DNA of 64,000 nt from Paramacrobiotus metropolitanus (taxonomy: Eukaryota; Tardigrada; Eutardigrada; Parachela; Macrobiotidae), in NCBI RefSeq assembly GCF_019649055.1, contig NW_026570266.1, positions 124,001 to 188,000 on the forward strand, read 5' to 3'. The notes beneath the pieces are model-generated. The model had not been told where the DNA came from and searched no databases. It saw only the letters and a program-made list of their open reading frames with translations. Below, in pieces: positions 1 through 12,895 of the stretch. The position numbers and the translations under genes were made by a program. Each line of letters begins with the position of its first letter. Within the stretch, counting starts at the first letter, position 1.

Positions 1-2261
1 ACAGGAAGCGCGCCGGGCTTCGTGGAGCAGTAGTTGGGCATTTCTGGTTTAAACCTCGGTAGATTAGAATAAGAGATACACACGGTAAAGTTGCTGACTA
101 ACAACCGCTGACATACACCTATCAATGGCATCAGCTGGAAGCGGATTTTGGCCATCTCTTATCATCTCTGGACTGCTAAAGCTGAGCGTTCCCGCTTCTG
201 GTACCCTCTCGATATAAACTTTGGCGTTTTTAACGATGACGACGGGTATTATCGGCTTCAAGCGCAACAGCTAGGTCACTGCTGACACAGCGTATTTCAG
301 GTAGTCGGCGCGGTGCTGCATACTAACCAGTGCCAACGTTTTCGTCTTTTTGTTTATAACACGGTGCAGCAACATTCCGAGCCGGTAGCCTTCTGTCTCG
401 GAGCGTTGTGGCAGCGTCGGACTGAGGGCGGTGAAATCGATAGTCATGTAAGGGGATTCCGCCGGGTCCTGCAGTATAAGGCTCCACAGTGCGCAAACTC
501 TGCAGTGAAAAGCAGACGTTAACGCCACTGCAGTGTGAGGGTAGCCTGGGTAGGTAATCGTAGACGTGTGTGAGATAAACTGTGTCTAAACGGCTTATTA
601 TGTAGATACAGATATTAATGTATGTAGTGGCCAATACAGCATTCAGCCGACGTGCTATCGTCGCCAAAATATTTAGCCGGCATGGGAGCGGGCCACCGGC
701 ATGTCGTCAAGGTTAGCGTCAAGGTTAGCGCCAAGGTTATACCGTGTATGGATTAGCATCGCAGTTGTGCTTGACGGCTTCCAATTTTAGCCTTCCTCAT
801 TCTGGACGCAGAAATGCAGGACGGTTCTAATGTCGTACACGGGGCGCCACCATTACGGTACGGTGACGCCTTCTCAGGTTTTAATGCCGGTACGCACCAC
901 CACCTGAGGAACAGCAACAGTGCCGCACTGGACGCGACAAACGCAGCACTATCGGCTTTCCAATGAAATTTTGGCCAGCTGGCATACTGGTCCGGAGAAC
1001 CGGCGAAAAGCTTGAGAATAGATACGAGGCTTGCTACCGTTTAATCGTTTACCTAGTAACCTATATATACGGTTTAACGTTTCCCTGCGTCATGATGTCC
1101 AGATAGCAGAAAATCATGGAAAGAATTTCCTGTAACACTGCACCGAGCACCAAGTCGTGATCTGCAAGAGTCATGGTTACCATCTTTTGTTTGGTTATAT
1201 ATTAATTATACTTTAAAAAAATTGATTCCGGTTCGGTGCTGTATAATGAGGTACAAATTCAATGAGTTTAGGATTACATATCCGCGATGAACTCAGATGA
1301 AGTTCCATCGTTCCATCGTAATATCTTACCCTTCGTACTCGTAGGAATCTTAAGCGTTTTCTTGAGTAATTTACTAGTCACTGCACGATTGTGTTTCTCT
1401 CAGACCAGCTCGCTAGAATGCCACGGGAATCTACAATAAGCCTGAAACAAGTCAAATCTTACTTGCAATAAAATCCGAGCAAGTTACTTGACGAAAGAGC
1501 GGTCTGAAGCAGTATCCAAAGATATAATTTTCGATGCCTTGTTTTATTTTCTTAGTAGTTTGTTTTCTCCAGCAGTTGCCAAATGAACATTGGATGGATT
1601 TTACATGTCGACACGGGATTTGCATAATAAGAAACATTAATTCTCCATCACTAATCCGTGCGAACAAACGATCGTGATATTCGTTCGGCGGCGGAAAGCC
1701 ATCACGGAATACGGCATGCACCATGGTAACAATGTTCCTCTCTTGAATCGCGTTCAGCAGGTCATTTACACTGCTCGAACGATAGACTACCTTTTTAAAG
1801 GGCATCCTGCAGATTCTATGAAGGTGGCGATCAAACGGCAGGCTGTGGATCAGCTGCCAGGCATGCACTATCTTTAGATCGGACATTTCGTCAACTGTGG
1901 ATGAACAGGCACCAACGACGACGCAGCACAGAAATTGACTTTCGTGGCTGCGGCTGCGCAGCAATTTTGCCGGGCGAAAAACGTACGGTCCGTCGTCTTC
2001 CAGGCGCACAGCCACATGGACATCGCGTGGATCACTGACCAGCAAGATATCCTTTCGCTCATGACGCCATACGCGGCTAATAGGCACCCACTGTGCCGGC
2101 ATCTGGCTGCTGTCGAAATCAATAAATAACCAGGCGCCATTAATATCCTGCAGGAATCCCAGATAAAAGTCCACGTTGTTAATGGCGCTCACCAGTACCG
2201 TGTTGCCCAAGTTGAACTGATTGATACGATGTTGCCGGAGGAAATATGCACTCAGAGCCAT
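1..2261 (-). pseudogene. Family copy 1: decayed Tudor-like/F-box family gene, cut by the window edge
   Basis: Exon 1 is open from ATG 2261 down to 1452 and keeps the first-barrel pattern (LGNTVLVS, a YLGFLQDI-like core, LFIDFDS, QWVPISRVW). Beyond about residue 145 it no longer resembles the family, and the Cys/His cluster and second barrel are missing. No F-box exon is recognisable between 1451 and 500. An exon 3 start is clear: acceptor CTGCAG with the exon beginning at 499, then VCALWSLILQ. An in-frame TAG lies at 273-271, reading resumes in the same frame (LKPIIPVVIVKNAKVYIE), and similarity shifts frame again near 90-65 before the window edge. It is most likely a dead gene. The intact 269-codon exon 1 leaves open a diverged gene with a different 3' structure. 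Confidence 0.6.
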
Positions 2262-4472
2262 CGTGCGTATTTATAATTACTGCGATGAATAATTGAATGA
2301 TATAGCGCACGTATCGCTTATGCAATGCTCTCAGCAGAAAGCGAAAAATCATTGATTGTTATCACAATGAGAACTATACACTGATAAAATGATTTACTAT
2401 CTCTTTTGGGCGTTGAATCAGCATTTTCCACACTTCTATGGACTAAGGCCAAGTTAAAATGGAGAGAATGTACGCTAATATTTTTCTCTTTAACAGGCTG
2501 TTCAGATTTAAGTAAGTCTTGTTGGCTGCAAAAGATAGATTTTGCCGTCTATGTACATGCAATATTACTGGTAGTAAAGTGTTAAAAAAACCGTTGTTTC
2601 TGATTCACGTACTGCTTTGTTCGGTGACCAGCCAAAATAACTGATCGCTAGTTTTGAATCGAAAGCTGAACTTGCCAATATACGAGTATGTCAGTAGACG
2701 CGGCAAAATTTATTGTCGCTTTTATTGCGAAAAATGATTGCATTACAGTCTTCCACATCGTCTTCGACACGACTGACCTGAAAGCGTTGTCTGTTGCCCG
2801 GACCAATAACATGATTCTGCGGTTTCTTAAGTAGTAAAGCATGCTGTGAGAAAAACTGTTTATTACCAACTTAGTTCATAACTTTGTAGTCTGATTTATT
2901 GTAACGTCCATTAGATGCAACTTGTTGCAGGAGCATATATTGAGTATAGGTGCTGCTAACTGCTGACTGTGTAACGCTCTGTTAGTACAGTATGGCCTAT
3001 TAAAAAGTATCGGAATTTTATGAACGAACTGGATATTAAATAATTTTATTAGTGGCGCAATGCATCGGAGAAAGATGTTTCGTGGTTCGTGCAGAAGGGA
3101 TTATGCCGCTTGGCGCATTCGTGGCCGTTGCGGCAGAATCGCTTGTGCGCCGTACCCGAAACGTTAATGAGTTTACGTTAAAATTATGAAAAACAATCCG
3201 TTTGCGTTTATTTATGCCAACGTCTTTGCATTTCTGCAAAATCAGAATTTTACGTGTATTTATGCATGCGTTTACTAAGCTTATTATTTTTTTATTTATG
3301 CGTTCCCGCGTTTTTGCAGTTATGTAAAATCAATTTACTTTTATGCATAGGTTTGTTTATGCATCTCATATCTGGCCCCCGACGTTTCTGAACCGCTAAA
3401 ATAGAATCACCGGTTAGTTAAGTGGGACAGACAAAGAAAACCTTTTATACACAATGATTAACGGGAACTGTCGGGTTTCGACTTCGGTGCTATTTTCTTT
3501 TTTTGCCTCTCTCCGACAAAAATTTCACTGCAGTCTCTGTGGACCGCAACAGTCCCAGCCGGGCGTTGGGCAGCGGCCCGTCGAAGTCGGCGCCCGCTTC
3601 GGACTATTCAGCTTTTCCCTTGTGCTAATATGTTTACTTATTGATCACAAGATTCCATTTAAACTTACATAAATCACCGTTAAGAAATTTTAAGTTAAAT
3701 TTATCAAACGGCGGCGTAGCATTAACCGGTCTAGGAACAGCCGGGGGAAAAAACGCGGTAATAGCAACGGGTTTGGTTAATCTCTTGCCTGACTGCAACA
3801 TACAGATGCTAGCCGTAGCGCTATGACTTGGACCGCTACAACTGCAAGACTACACTGTCGATTATTACCGGCATTAAGATACTGATTTCCGGTGACCTCA
3901 TCCATGAAGCGTACATGTACAGATAAATGCTCACAGTCACGCATCACTAAGGAAGGATGCTCGCGACGTACACAATGGTACCTTGCGTTTGTTACCATTA
4001 AACCTTTACTAAAAACGCTCCGATGTTTTTTACCTAACTAAAATTTTTTCTTCATAATATTTTATATTTTTTTTCTGACATGCGACGTCATAACAATGGT
4101 GTCTCTATCAGACTATGTGTTCTGGGGAAAATAAATTCATTCATTCATTCCACTATGAATGAATAGTACATTAGCACAATCGAACACCCCCGCTTTAATA
4201 TGTCCGCCTGTTTTAAAATCTGTTACATACTGGCTCAGTGGCTTTGATCCGGTTGCTCCATAACCGCGTCCTGTCTTTCATCCGGGTTGGATGCCAAGGC
4301 TACTCGAAACCGGTATCAGACACTGACAGCCACAATCCGGCCGCTGACTAGGAAAGTGAAAAACTTATGTGACTGTGCCACATTCAGACATTCTTATCGT
4401 TATTAAATTTGTCTTCCACGTTATTTTTAACGGATTGCAAACGGCTCTCAGCACTTCACATTTCCCATCATT
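2262..4472. other. Intergenic region between divergent copies 1 and 2
   Basis: AT-rich sequence between two divergent start codons. No ORF with recognisable similarity and no clear inverted repeat was found. It may hold both promoters, but no core element can be assigned. Confidence 0.5.
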
Positions 4473-7400
4473 ATGAACGGAACACCACGGTACTTCCGCG
4501 AGTTGAACGGGGGTACGCGCGAGCTGAACTACGGTAACACGGTGCTGGTGCATCGCGACAACGGCCAATGGTGGCTGGGATACGTTCAGGATATTGATGG
4601 CGACCAGTTCTTCGTTGACTTCGATTCGAACACCGTCAGCGCCCAGTGGATCCATTCCAGCCGTGTCTGGCCGCAACAGTTCATTCGTGGCTACGGGATG
4701 AAGTCATACAACGGCTCCGATGTGCAGGTGGCGCTGCGTACTATAGCCGACGGACCCATGGTGTTCCAGCCGGCAGTCGTCATTGACGATCTGTCCGGGA
4801 CGTTCTGCGTTGTGCGTCTGACTCAAGTTGGGCACAACAGTCCACAAAGTCGCCGCATCGTCCATAGACACCAGTTGATTCACATACTGCCGGTACAGGG
4901 CGGGATAACCAGTTTTTTCGGCAGAGCTACCGGTATCATGTACCGCAAACATGTCATTACTTTTCCTGATGCCAATTTATTTCGCGGCGTTGCCAGCATG
5001 CCAAAATACTTGACGGATACTTGCCAATTGACACTGGGTAGCGGCGACCGCTTATGTAATTCGGGTTGTAAATTTAGGCAAACAGACGACCGGGATTCTT
5101 TTAGTTTTCGTTGTTACTGGGATCACTCGCAACGGAACGGAACAACGAGTTATTCGTTCGACGTCGGCTGCCGTGTGTTTGTGCGAATGGGAAATGGCAC
5201 GGTCACTTTCGTGTGCGCCGAAGTGCATGGTGACGCAGCCGGACGCAGCATGTTCTGGAATGAAGAGGCTCTGCAGGTAGCCTGCCATAAATACCTGACC
5301 GATCAACAGAGTAAGTGTAATTTCCCCCACTTTAATAGTAGGCTGATAGTACTTAACAAGGAATTGTTTAGTCATGAAAGGAAAAATTCTTGAGGCTCAC
5401 CAAAAAGATCCTAGAAAAAGTATTTGCCTATTTAATACTAGTAGTAGGTTTTGCAATTTTCTGCTCTGGCTCCTTTCGTGTGCGGTTGTAACATTATACG
5501 TACGCAGCAGATTTGAACTTCAAGACGTGCGAATACAAGAATGACTTTCAACGAACTTCTATACAATCATAATTGTGATAGAAACTGCGACTGCCAATAT
5601 CATCATACTGGTGACAGTTGCTAGGGCGACGAGCGCCAGTACTGTTCACGGACACACTTCCGCTCGTGCAAATTAACCTTAATTAAATATACCATATTTA
5701 ATTGTCCATTAATTTAGGAACTCGCTAGTTGTAATAGACGAAATAACGGAACAGTTTTTGGGCGTTTTGAGAGGTTTGTTGTGTGGGAAAACGATGATTA
5801 CAGGCACTTGCGGTGCGCTGTACCTTCTAGCGTGGCAGCCCCGAATGCCCGTGCAGCCGGGTGTGCGGGAGCGTACCGACGCCTTTCCCGTGCAAGCAGA
5901 GCATCCCCAAACAACGGCCCCAAATTAAGACTTTGGATACAGCGGTATGCCGGCTAATGGCACATCCATCCGGATATAAGCGGTGTACGCATCAGATCTC
6001 CAGCGTCCAGCGCGCTTGATGTCTGAGAACGGTGTGGCATTTGCTGCAGCGCAGGATGCGGCTCCGATTCTAAAACTATGTGGAGTGTACAAATGACTGT
6101 TGGGTATATTATGCAATGATAAAGTCAGCACACGAGTGAATGCAGATCTCGTAGTAGGCACTCCATCGCAAGTTACAAACAGAGCCGTGTGCGAATTTTT
6201 TAGACTTTTCCGCTGTGCTAAATAATTTCGCATCGCCCTAACAGCGCATACAGACCGATTCGTTGCCGGTAAATAAATTCGGCAACCCTGACGAAATTGA
6301 TCATTTTTGGATTAACGAAGGCTGATAGCTAGCTTTGTGCTCCCACATGATGCATCCGTAAGAGATAAACAATGGTTACCAACCGTAGGTATAATTTCGC
6401 CAATGCGCAAAAAACGGAAGAAGCACAGCGTAAACATACTCTAGTACAGCTTTTTTTCAAAAGGAGATAGGATAACCGACTGATCAATATTAAATTTTAT
6501 AATGCGCATATGATCAATGGTAATTGGCAATCTGCTGTCAACGATGATGCCTTGTAACCGTTTAAAGCCGGTAAGGCACTGTACGATATTCGGCGTAGTA
6601 AAATCGGTTACCGAACCGGTTTCTTTAAGGTAATTATAAAGCGCGGATAAATAAACTTTAACTGAGGAATAAGAAATGCCGCATTCATAAAGAAATGCTA
6701 CATAGCGTAAAATTACGGACTCCGTGACATGCGCAAGTGACAAACGATACAACCGGCAAAAGTCAAAGAATTTATTCAAGCCGCTGCGATAGGTTTTTCT
6801 CGATGAAGAAGCAATATGGTGAAATCGCAATTTATTTACAGTACCGTCAAGAGAATTTAGCGATGGTGTACATGGTACTCGTGGAGATCGAGTAAGAGGC
6901 TTTCTGGTACGGCGAGCGGTTGCGTTTCCGCGTTCGGCACTAGGCTGTAGAAGCGATTCATCTGAAATCGGGATAAAGAATCGGCAATGTTGTTATTGAT
7001 ACCGGATATATGTTTGATTGTGATAGTAAAGTTGAGGCGAGCTGCAATGGCCACCATTCGACGCATAATTTTCAGAACGATTCTGCTTTTAGATTTGTAA
7101 TTTTCCCATGCTTGGGAAGCGCCAAGGTTATCGCAATGGAAGATAACTCTAACAGTTACAGTTACAGCTACAGCACTAACACAGATAACAGTTACAGCAA
7201 TGAGTCGTGACATCGACTTATTGCTGGAATCGGTTGCTTTACAGGTGCCGAGGAGATGCGCATCACTCAACTCACGCATTCAGTATTGGCTGGTATTCTC
7301 CTGCATTTGGACAGGGCTACTCAATTATGCACGAGCCGGTAAGCCAACCATTGCGTTAGCGTCAGTGAATTTGTACGACTAGTCTCACCTGTTACAAAGG

Positions 7401-8380
7401 AGCCGCTTTCGATTAGGGTCTGTATCCTCTGGAATCTTCTGTTGCGAGACGATGAGGCTCATCCGCATATTATGCTCGATCTCCGCCGACTGTGCGGACG
7501 GGGACGAGATGATGTGGGTATGACGGTCGAAGATTACAACCTCGAATATGAGCTGATTACAATGCTGGACCGTGCTATTTCCAAGCGTACGCGAACGGTG
7601 GCGCTTGTTAAAATAGCACAGAAGAGTGATGACTTCTTATTCACCCGATCTTTATCATCCCTCTTGCTACTCATCCGAAAAATCCTGAACGCCAAGGGAA
7701 TCCACCTGCGCATGATTATCGCCAAGAACGGCTGCGATCGGGATTTTGTCCCGCACTGTACGCTTTTAAACCTACGCAGGGATCCCCACAGTGGAGAGAT
7801 TTCCTGTCGAACGCTGTCGGAGATGATGGAGGTGTGTCAGCAGTTAGTGCTGATCCAATACAGCGCTTCGGATCCAACTGGCACTCTCCAGTTATTGGAC
7901 AATCTTTTTCGCCAATCCGGATCGGCTTGGGGATCACGTTGGCCGGAGACATGCGACTCGCTGCGATGGTACCAATTCGAGGGACATTTGCACGTGTTTA
8001 TACCGTTTCTGTGTTTCCGCTGCACGGAAACGGCCGCTGAACAGACCAGGCGTTTTTTGGCGGCGGTAAACGACAACTGCCCAGCGGTTACTCCACGGGT
8101 GGCGACTAAGCTCAGTGGCATGCATACGCGCTGGGTACGAACGCTGGCGTATCCCGCGCAATGGACCGGCATTCGCTTGTTTTTAAAACTGTGAGTTCAA
8201 ATTAATTTATTTCAGAATCCTAGTTCTCAATGTGCATCCATGGTCGATTGTTGTAGATTCAGCAGTTTTGTGGCAGACCAGGGTCCACAAGCGTGGGATG
8301 ACGTGGATCTTAGGGAAGTCGACGTATTGAGCCTAAGCCGTTTGGCTGTGCATTTTCTGGACGGTTGCTATAAATGCTGA
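4473..8380 (+). CDS. Family copy 2: intact four-exon Tudor-like/F-box protein, 609 aa
   Basis: The exons are 4473-5310, 7245-7338, 7417-8190 and 8257-8380. The donors are GTAAGT, GTAAGC and GTGAGT, all acceptors are AG, and 1830 nt gives 609 residues plus TGA. Residues 20-65 form a Tudor/agenet-like barrel (NYGNTVLVHRDNGQWWLGYV, then FFVDFDS and QWIHSSRVW). Residues about 188-222 carry a C-x10-C-x3-C-x14-C-x3-H cluster. Residues about 230-262 resemble a second barrel (GCRVFVRMGNGTVTFVCAEV). Residues about 281-322 are an F-box (EEMRITQLTHSVLAGILL, ending SRVCILWNLLL) split by intron 2. The C-terminal 280 residues match no family I know. An F-box usually recruits Skp1 in SCF ubiquitin ligases, so target recognition is the inferred role. 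The start is the conserved family ATG. Intron 1 is 1.9 kb and contains a DIRS-like fossil. This is one of two + strand copies. Confidence 0.85.
5925..7140 (-). mobile_element. DIRS-like tyrosine-recombinase retroelement, broken fossil
   Basis: Read on the - strand, the order is the end of an RNase H domain (about 7140-6860), the N-terminal core-binding part of a tyrosine recombinase (about 6830-6440) and its catalytic C-terminal part (about 6230-5925, with HSFRIGAAS and GRWRSDAY). RNase H followed by a tyrosine recombinase is the arrangement of DIRS-type elements. The 5' part, including reverse transcriptase, is absent, and the remains carry a handful of breaks. It lies in intron 1 of copy 2, opposite to the gene. 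A short degenerate ACAGTTACAG repeat follows at 7141-7200. It is moderately old. Confidence 0.8.
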
Positions 8381-9157
8381 TAAAGTAATGCTGATATTAA
8401 GAAGTCTTAAGCTGCAGAAAAATGTGCGTGCTGCAGTTAATTCTCTCTCTTGGCCATCAGGATCAATCATCCTTTTAACCTCCTTATCTTCACGTCAAAA
8501 CAGTGAACGACTTTGTCCGGAGCTGCTCTGTCCGGACTTGATACACCGCTTTTTATACATCTCTTTCGACAAAGCTACTTATGCACCGAATTCCTTGTTG
8601 CTTATTACCTTTAGCAAAGACACCTCTGCATTATATCAAGTTGAAAAAAATATTGATTTCTCTAAGAATTTTAATTATCTTGCTATGTAGATTGACGGAC
8701 AGACATTGTTTGTCTAATAGGTCGAAACATTTGCGATATTGAATTCGATGTGACTAATCATTCACAGCCTCCGGTTTTATTGATAGTTATCGTTCATCGG
8801 CTGCAAACAAACATTTGCAGGATCATAATATTATAATGACCACGTTATTAAAGCCATACAGATGCTGCACAGTGCAAAGTCAAACACAACAAGGTATCGG
8901 TACTTTTTAAATGAATCAGGCCATACATAACTTTATTAGTGGAGCAATAAATCATAGAAACATAACGCTGAATCGCGAGAAAACCTTGTGAATTGATTAT
9001 AAGGTGCTCGTGGTCGTAGCGGCAAACTGTGTTCGAGACGCTGATGCATTTATGCAAAACCAAACTCCTGTGACGCCTGATGCGCGCGCTTAGGCATTTG
9101 TCCGTCATGCAATACAAACCATCGGTTTATTAAAGCATCAGTTTTTCCATGCAAATC
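8381..9157. other. Intergenic region between copies 2 and 3
   Basis: AT-rich, with no supported gene. Its right edge at about 9157 is the left breakpoint of the 733-bp inversion in copy 3. Confidence 0.5.
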
Positions 9158-9536
9158 GCGCTCCGTTAACTGGTGTCTGTGCACTACACAAGCGCTGTCC
9201 GAACCGATTGACGCTTCTTGATGCGGGCGAACAGCGAAGAACATTACGGACAGTTCGTCGATGACGGTGACCGGCTGGAAGACCATCGGTTCCTTGTCGG
9301 CAGCACGCAGTCCCGCGTACAGAGTGACGCCCTGGCATGGTCTCAGTCTTAAGCGGAGAAAATGGTGCATCCAGACATGGCTGGTGTGGATCCACTGTGC
9401 ACTGACGATGGTCGAATCGAAGTCGATGAAGAAGCCACCATTGCCCATTGTCGCGCTGCGCCACCACCGTGTTCCCGTAATTCATCTCCCGTGTTTTTGA
9501 GTGCAACTGCCGAAAGTAGCGTGTTGTTGCGTTCAT
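9158..9536 (-). pseudogene. Inverted 5' half of copy 3 exon 1
   Basis: From ATG 9536 the - strand reads the family start (MNATTRYFRQLHSKTREMNY, then GNTVVAQRDNGQWW). A deletion with frameshift removes the LGYVQDIDGD core. A second frame then continues with FFIDFDSTIVSAQWIHTSHV and MVFQPVTVIDELS to VVHRHQLTER at about 9158. Similarity stops there, exactly where the + strand segment starting at 9893 takes over (LPVPDVEASLFGKVTG). Intact copies join these two parts directly, so this block is the missing first half of copy 3 turned around. Confidence 0.85.
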
Positions 9537-9890
9537 GGTGGCTGGCAGTTTAAACGTGCCGAACAAATATATAGTTGCTGTTGTTTAGTAATTTGATGGA
9601 ATGCAAAAAGTGACTGGAATGTCCAAACTGACAATTGTTCGTCGTATTAACTGTAATGACGTTTAGTACGCCTGTGATAAAATATTACGTAAATGACAGT
9701 TGTCTGGTACGGAGCTATAAGAGGCGCTACACGCTTGACTACCCCGGATAATGAGTACAGAATGGTATGAGGTCAGTGGGTCAAGTGATGCATGAGACGG
9801 CCCAGCTTTATACAATTGTATGCAGTGTGTGATATTGTTTAAGCGTTTCGCTTTTTTATAACCATTGTAATAGCGTATGGCGAGTAAGAT
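9537..9890. other. Displaced 5' flank of copy 3
   Basis: It sits between the inverted ATG (9536) and the right inversion breakpoint (about 9890). If the inversion is turned back, this is the sequence immediately upstream of the start codon, so it probably carries the old promoter. No core promoter motif is certain. Confidence 0.45.
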
Positions 9891-11036
9891 AACTGCCGGT
9901 GCCGGACGTAGAAGCCAGTCTTTTCGGTAAGGTCACCGGGATCATCTATCGCAAACACGTTATCGAGTTTGGCCAAGCGCATTTTTTCGCGATATTACTG
10001 CCATACCCAAGTATCTTTTTCATACATGCCGTTTGACGGTTCGCAGTGACGCTTGTTTGTGATACAAACTGTCAATTTCAGCGGAATGTCGATGTGGATT
10101 CCTTCAGATTTTTGTGTTTGAAGCACAAACATTTTCACTCAGCAGGGCTCGGCTATTTTTTTGACGTCGGTTGCCGTATGTTTCTACGAGTGGGAGAAGG
10201 GACGGTTACTTTTGTTTGCGCCGAGGTACACGGCAACGCCGAAGGGCACAGGTTGTTCTGGAATGAAGAGAATCTACGGGTAGAATGCCGAAACTGCCTT
10301 ATAGCAGCACAGCTGCCTCAGATCACGGCTGCCAGCGACTTCCTCGTATCCAGATTCCAGCATCGTAAGTATAACACTTCCCTGTGTTTGTCGATGTATC
10401 GGCATGCCTGGTGTATTCGATGACAACGAATGTACCGTTTCGAATAAAATCAGTTATCTCTTGTGCGTAAGCGGTGTGATAACATATGGGATAAGCCGCT
10501 ACTGCGTTAATTGCATAGGTGCAGCGCGCTTAATTTAATCATTCTTATAGCTTAGATTCTTGTGTAATAATTCTACAAATTTGTGGTAAGCAGTCAAAGA
10601 ACTGGTGTTACTGGCGTAAAACCGAGTTATCATAACATAAATCTATGACATCAATTCCAAGCATTACGTATGTTTCCCCCGTTTAACCCGTTCCCGTCCA
10701 TTCCTGTCAAATGGCAGGGTGGGGGACTCTTTTTCTACAAGAGCCCGTTACGCACATAGCTCATATTCTTGAGTTATATTTCACAGTAGAGATATTAGGT
10801 GTCGTTTTTAAAAATCGGACTGTCCAACATAGTGTGGTCTGGGCATGCACCAAGTGACCAAAGGTGCCCAAAATCTGGAATTTTGGGTTCGCGAAGGTCT
10901 TCGTTGCCCCTGCAGCCTCCCAGCATGAGATAATTCCAAAATAAATAATTCAAGCCAATCTAGCGGCCCTTATTGCAAAATCATTAGAAGACAAGAAAAA
11001 TAACTGGACAGCGGACAAGCACGGTCATTCTAAAAT

Positions 11037-12141
11037 TTCCTGCCACGTTTGACAGGGATGGGCATGGATCTACTTTATCAATAAAACTATAAATTCGATA
11101 TAAAACCTCAAAGGCTTAGTGGAAAGCCACACATGCAATCAAAAATTCGAGCAAAAAGAGTGTTTACAAAGGTTGGTATTTTGGTGGTCATCGAAATGAC
11201 CGGTGGTCACTAATTAGCTCGAAAATTTTCAAAAAACGCTTTTTTTGGGCGGAGAATTTGAAAAACAATTCATTAACTAACGCGAATTATAGACCTAAAA
11301 AGTGTTTCGGTTTAAAAATTCAGATTTATAGTATATTCGAGAAACGAATATGGTACGTAGTAAGCACTATGCCTAGAGTAGTCCAGGATTAGAAATGATA
11401 AGATTTGAACTGATGTAAACGTAATTCATGGAAGGTATTTCACCCAGCCATTTTAAAAATTGTACAGCACTTTGTACAAATTGTCCCTTACGAACAGGCG
11501 TCATTGAGTTACCAAGCTATAGCGGATAATAGCGGAAATGACCATGCGGGACTAATTTTTCATTGCCGGTGCGGCATACGCCGTATACTCTAGGATGTAT
11601 TGTAGGTGATGCGGTGCGGGTAGTGTCGCTGTGGTTACTGGCTTATGAACCGCTTAGTGATGGCTGAGACCGTTTGCAGAGTACCCTCTACAACCTCTAT
11701 TCACTAAAAAGGTACCAAACGTCGGCTGAAAACAGTAAGCGGCAATAACGAAGATTGGTTACCATACAGTATAACGAGAACATCAGCGGCAAACACCGCA
11801 TATGTACTGCCAGTACTGTACTGGCATGAGTGGTAAGAATGCAGTTGTTGTTTTTATCTAACTGAAAATCGTTTTCTATCGTTTCTTATTGAAAAGCGTG
11901 GACACTGTATCTGTTGTAACGCGTAGCGGCCGAAAAGTGCAGTTTTTAACAATTTTTGTTATTACTGACCACTGGTCAACTTGATGACCACAACACTGTC
12001 TGGGAATTGATGAGCTTTTTGGGGCCTTTCGTTAAAGCGTTCGCCAGCCCCAGTGCTACCCTCCCATAACTATTTATAAATTTCGGCGTGCTACCTGCCA
12101 AATGGCAGGATGCCCATCCCTGTCAGTTTGGCAGGCTATCG
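11037..12141. mobile_element. Decayed foldback/TIR element in intron 1 of copy 3
   Basis: Imperfect inverted repeats face each other. The sequence CCTGCCACGTTTGACAGGGA at 11037 matches the complement of CCCTGTCAGTTTGGCAGG ending at 12141. Further in, GGTGGTCATCGAAATGACC near 11190 matches the complement of GGTCAACTTGATGACCAC near 11975. No coding capacity or target duplication is evident. Related CCTGCCATTTGGCAGG-like words at 10700 and 12095 suggest that the true ends lie further out. Confidence 0.45.
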
Positions 12142-12895
12142 CCCTGCTTGACCTATGGTCACAAAAATTCTCAAAAAATCAGTTTTTCTTGATTGAATTA
12201 TTTGGTTCTGGAGTGCCAACTTTCAAGTTAATATTCGCACTCCTTCTGGTAGCTGACTTTGGTGGGTTAAGTGCGCCTGATCATGTTTAACCAACCATGT
12301 ACATTGTATTTACCATGTTTCATAAAATTATTTTCAAACGATTGTAAACAGCAAATACGCTGCTGCAACATTGCGCATCACTTACCTATCTGTACGTTTT
12401 AATAAGATGTGGTTTCGCGCTAATGTTGCTCGGGAATTACTGCATTGTAGATGTCGAGGAGATGTGCATCAGTGAGCTCACGCATCCGCTGATGGCAGGC
12501 ATTCTCCTGAGTGTGGATTATGCTGCTCAGTTAATGATGTGCCGGCAAGTCAGCTATTTTTTTTATTTCCACAGAATGATAATATACGGTTCTTTCAGCT
12601 GTGGCAAAGGATGAACACGTTTCGTTCAAATTCGCTTTTAATTAAGGTATGCATGATCTGGAACCTTCTCTTACTAGAAGAAGCCACCCGCAAGCATGTT
12701 ATCCTGAATCTCCGCCTGCAGTGCGTACGACGACTGGATGATACGACATTTCCCTTTGAAAATTACCATCTTGAATATAAGCTGCTGATGATGTTGGATC
12801 GCGCAGTCTCTCAGCGTACGCGGACCGTGGCATTTGTTGGAGTGGGTCCGAATTACGGCCAGTTCTTACTCACCAGTTGCTTATCGGCCCTCCTG

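Noticed and set aside
3454-3826. Short + strand ORFs between copies 1 and 2
   Set aside because: No similarity to the family or to any domain, and low-complexity composition.
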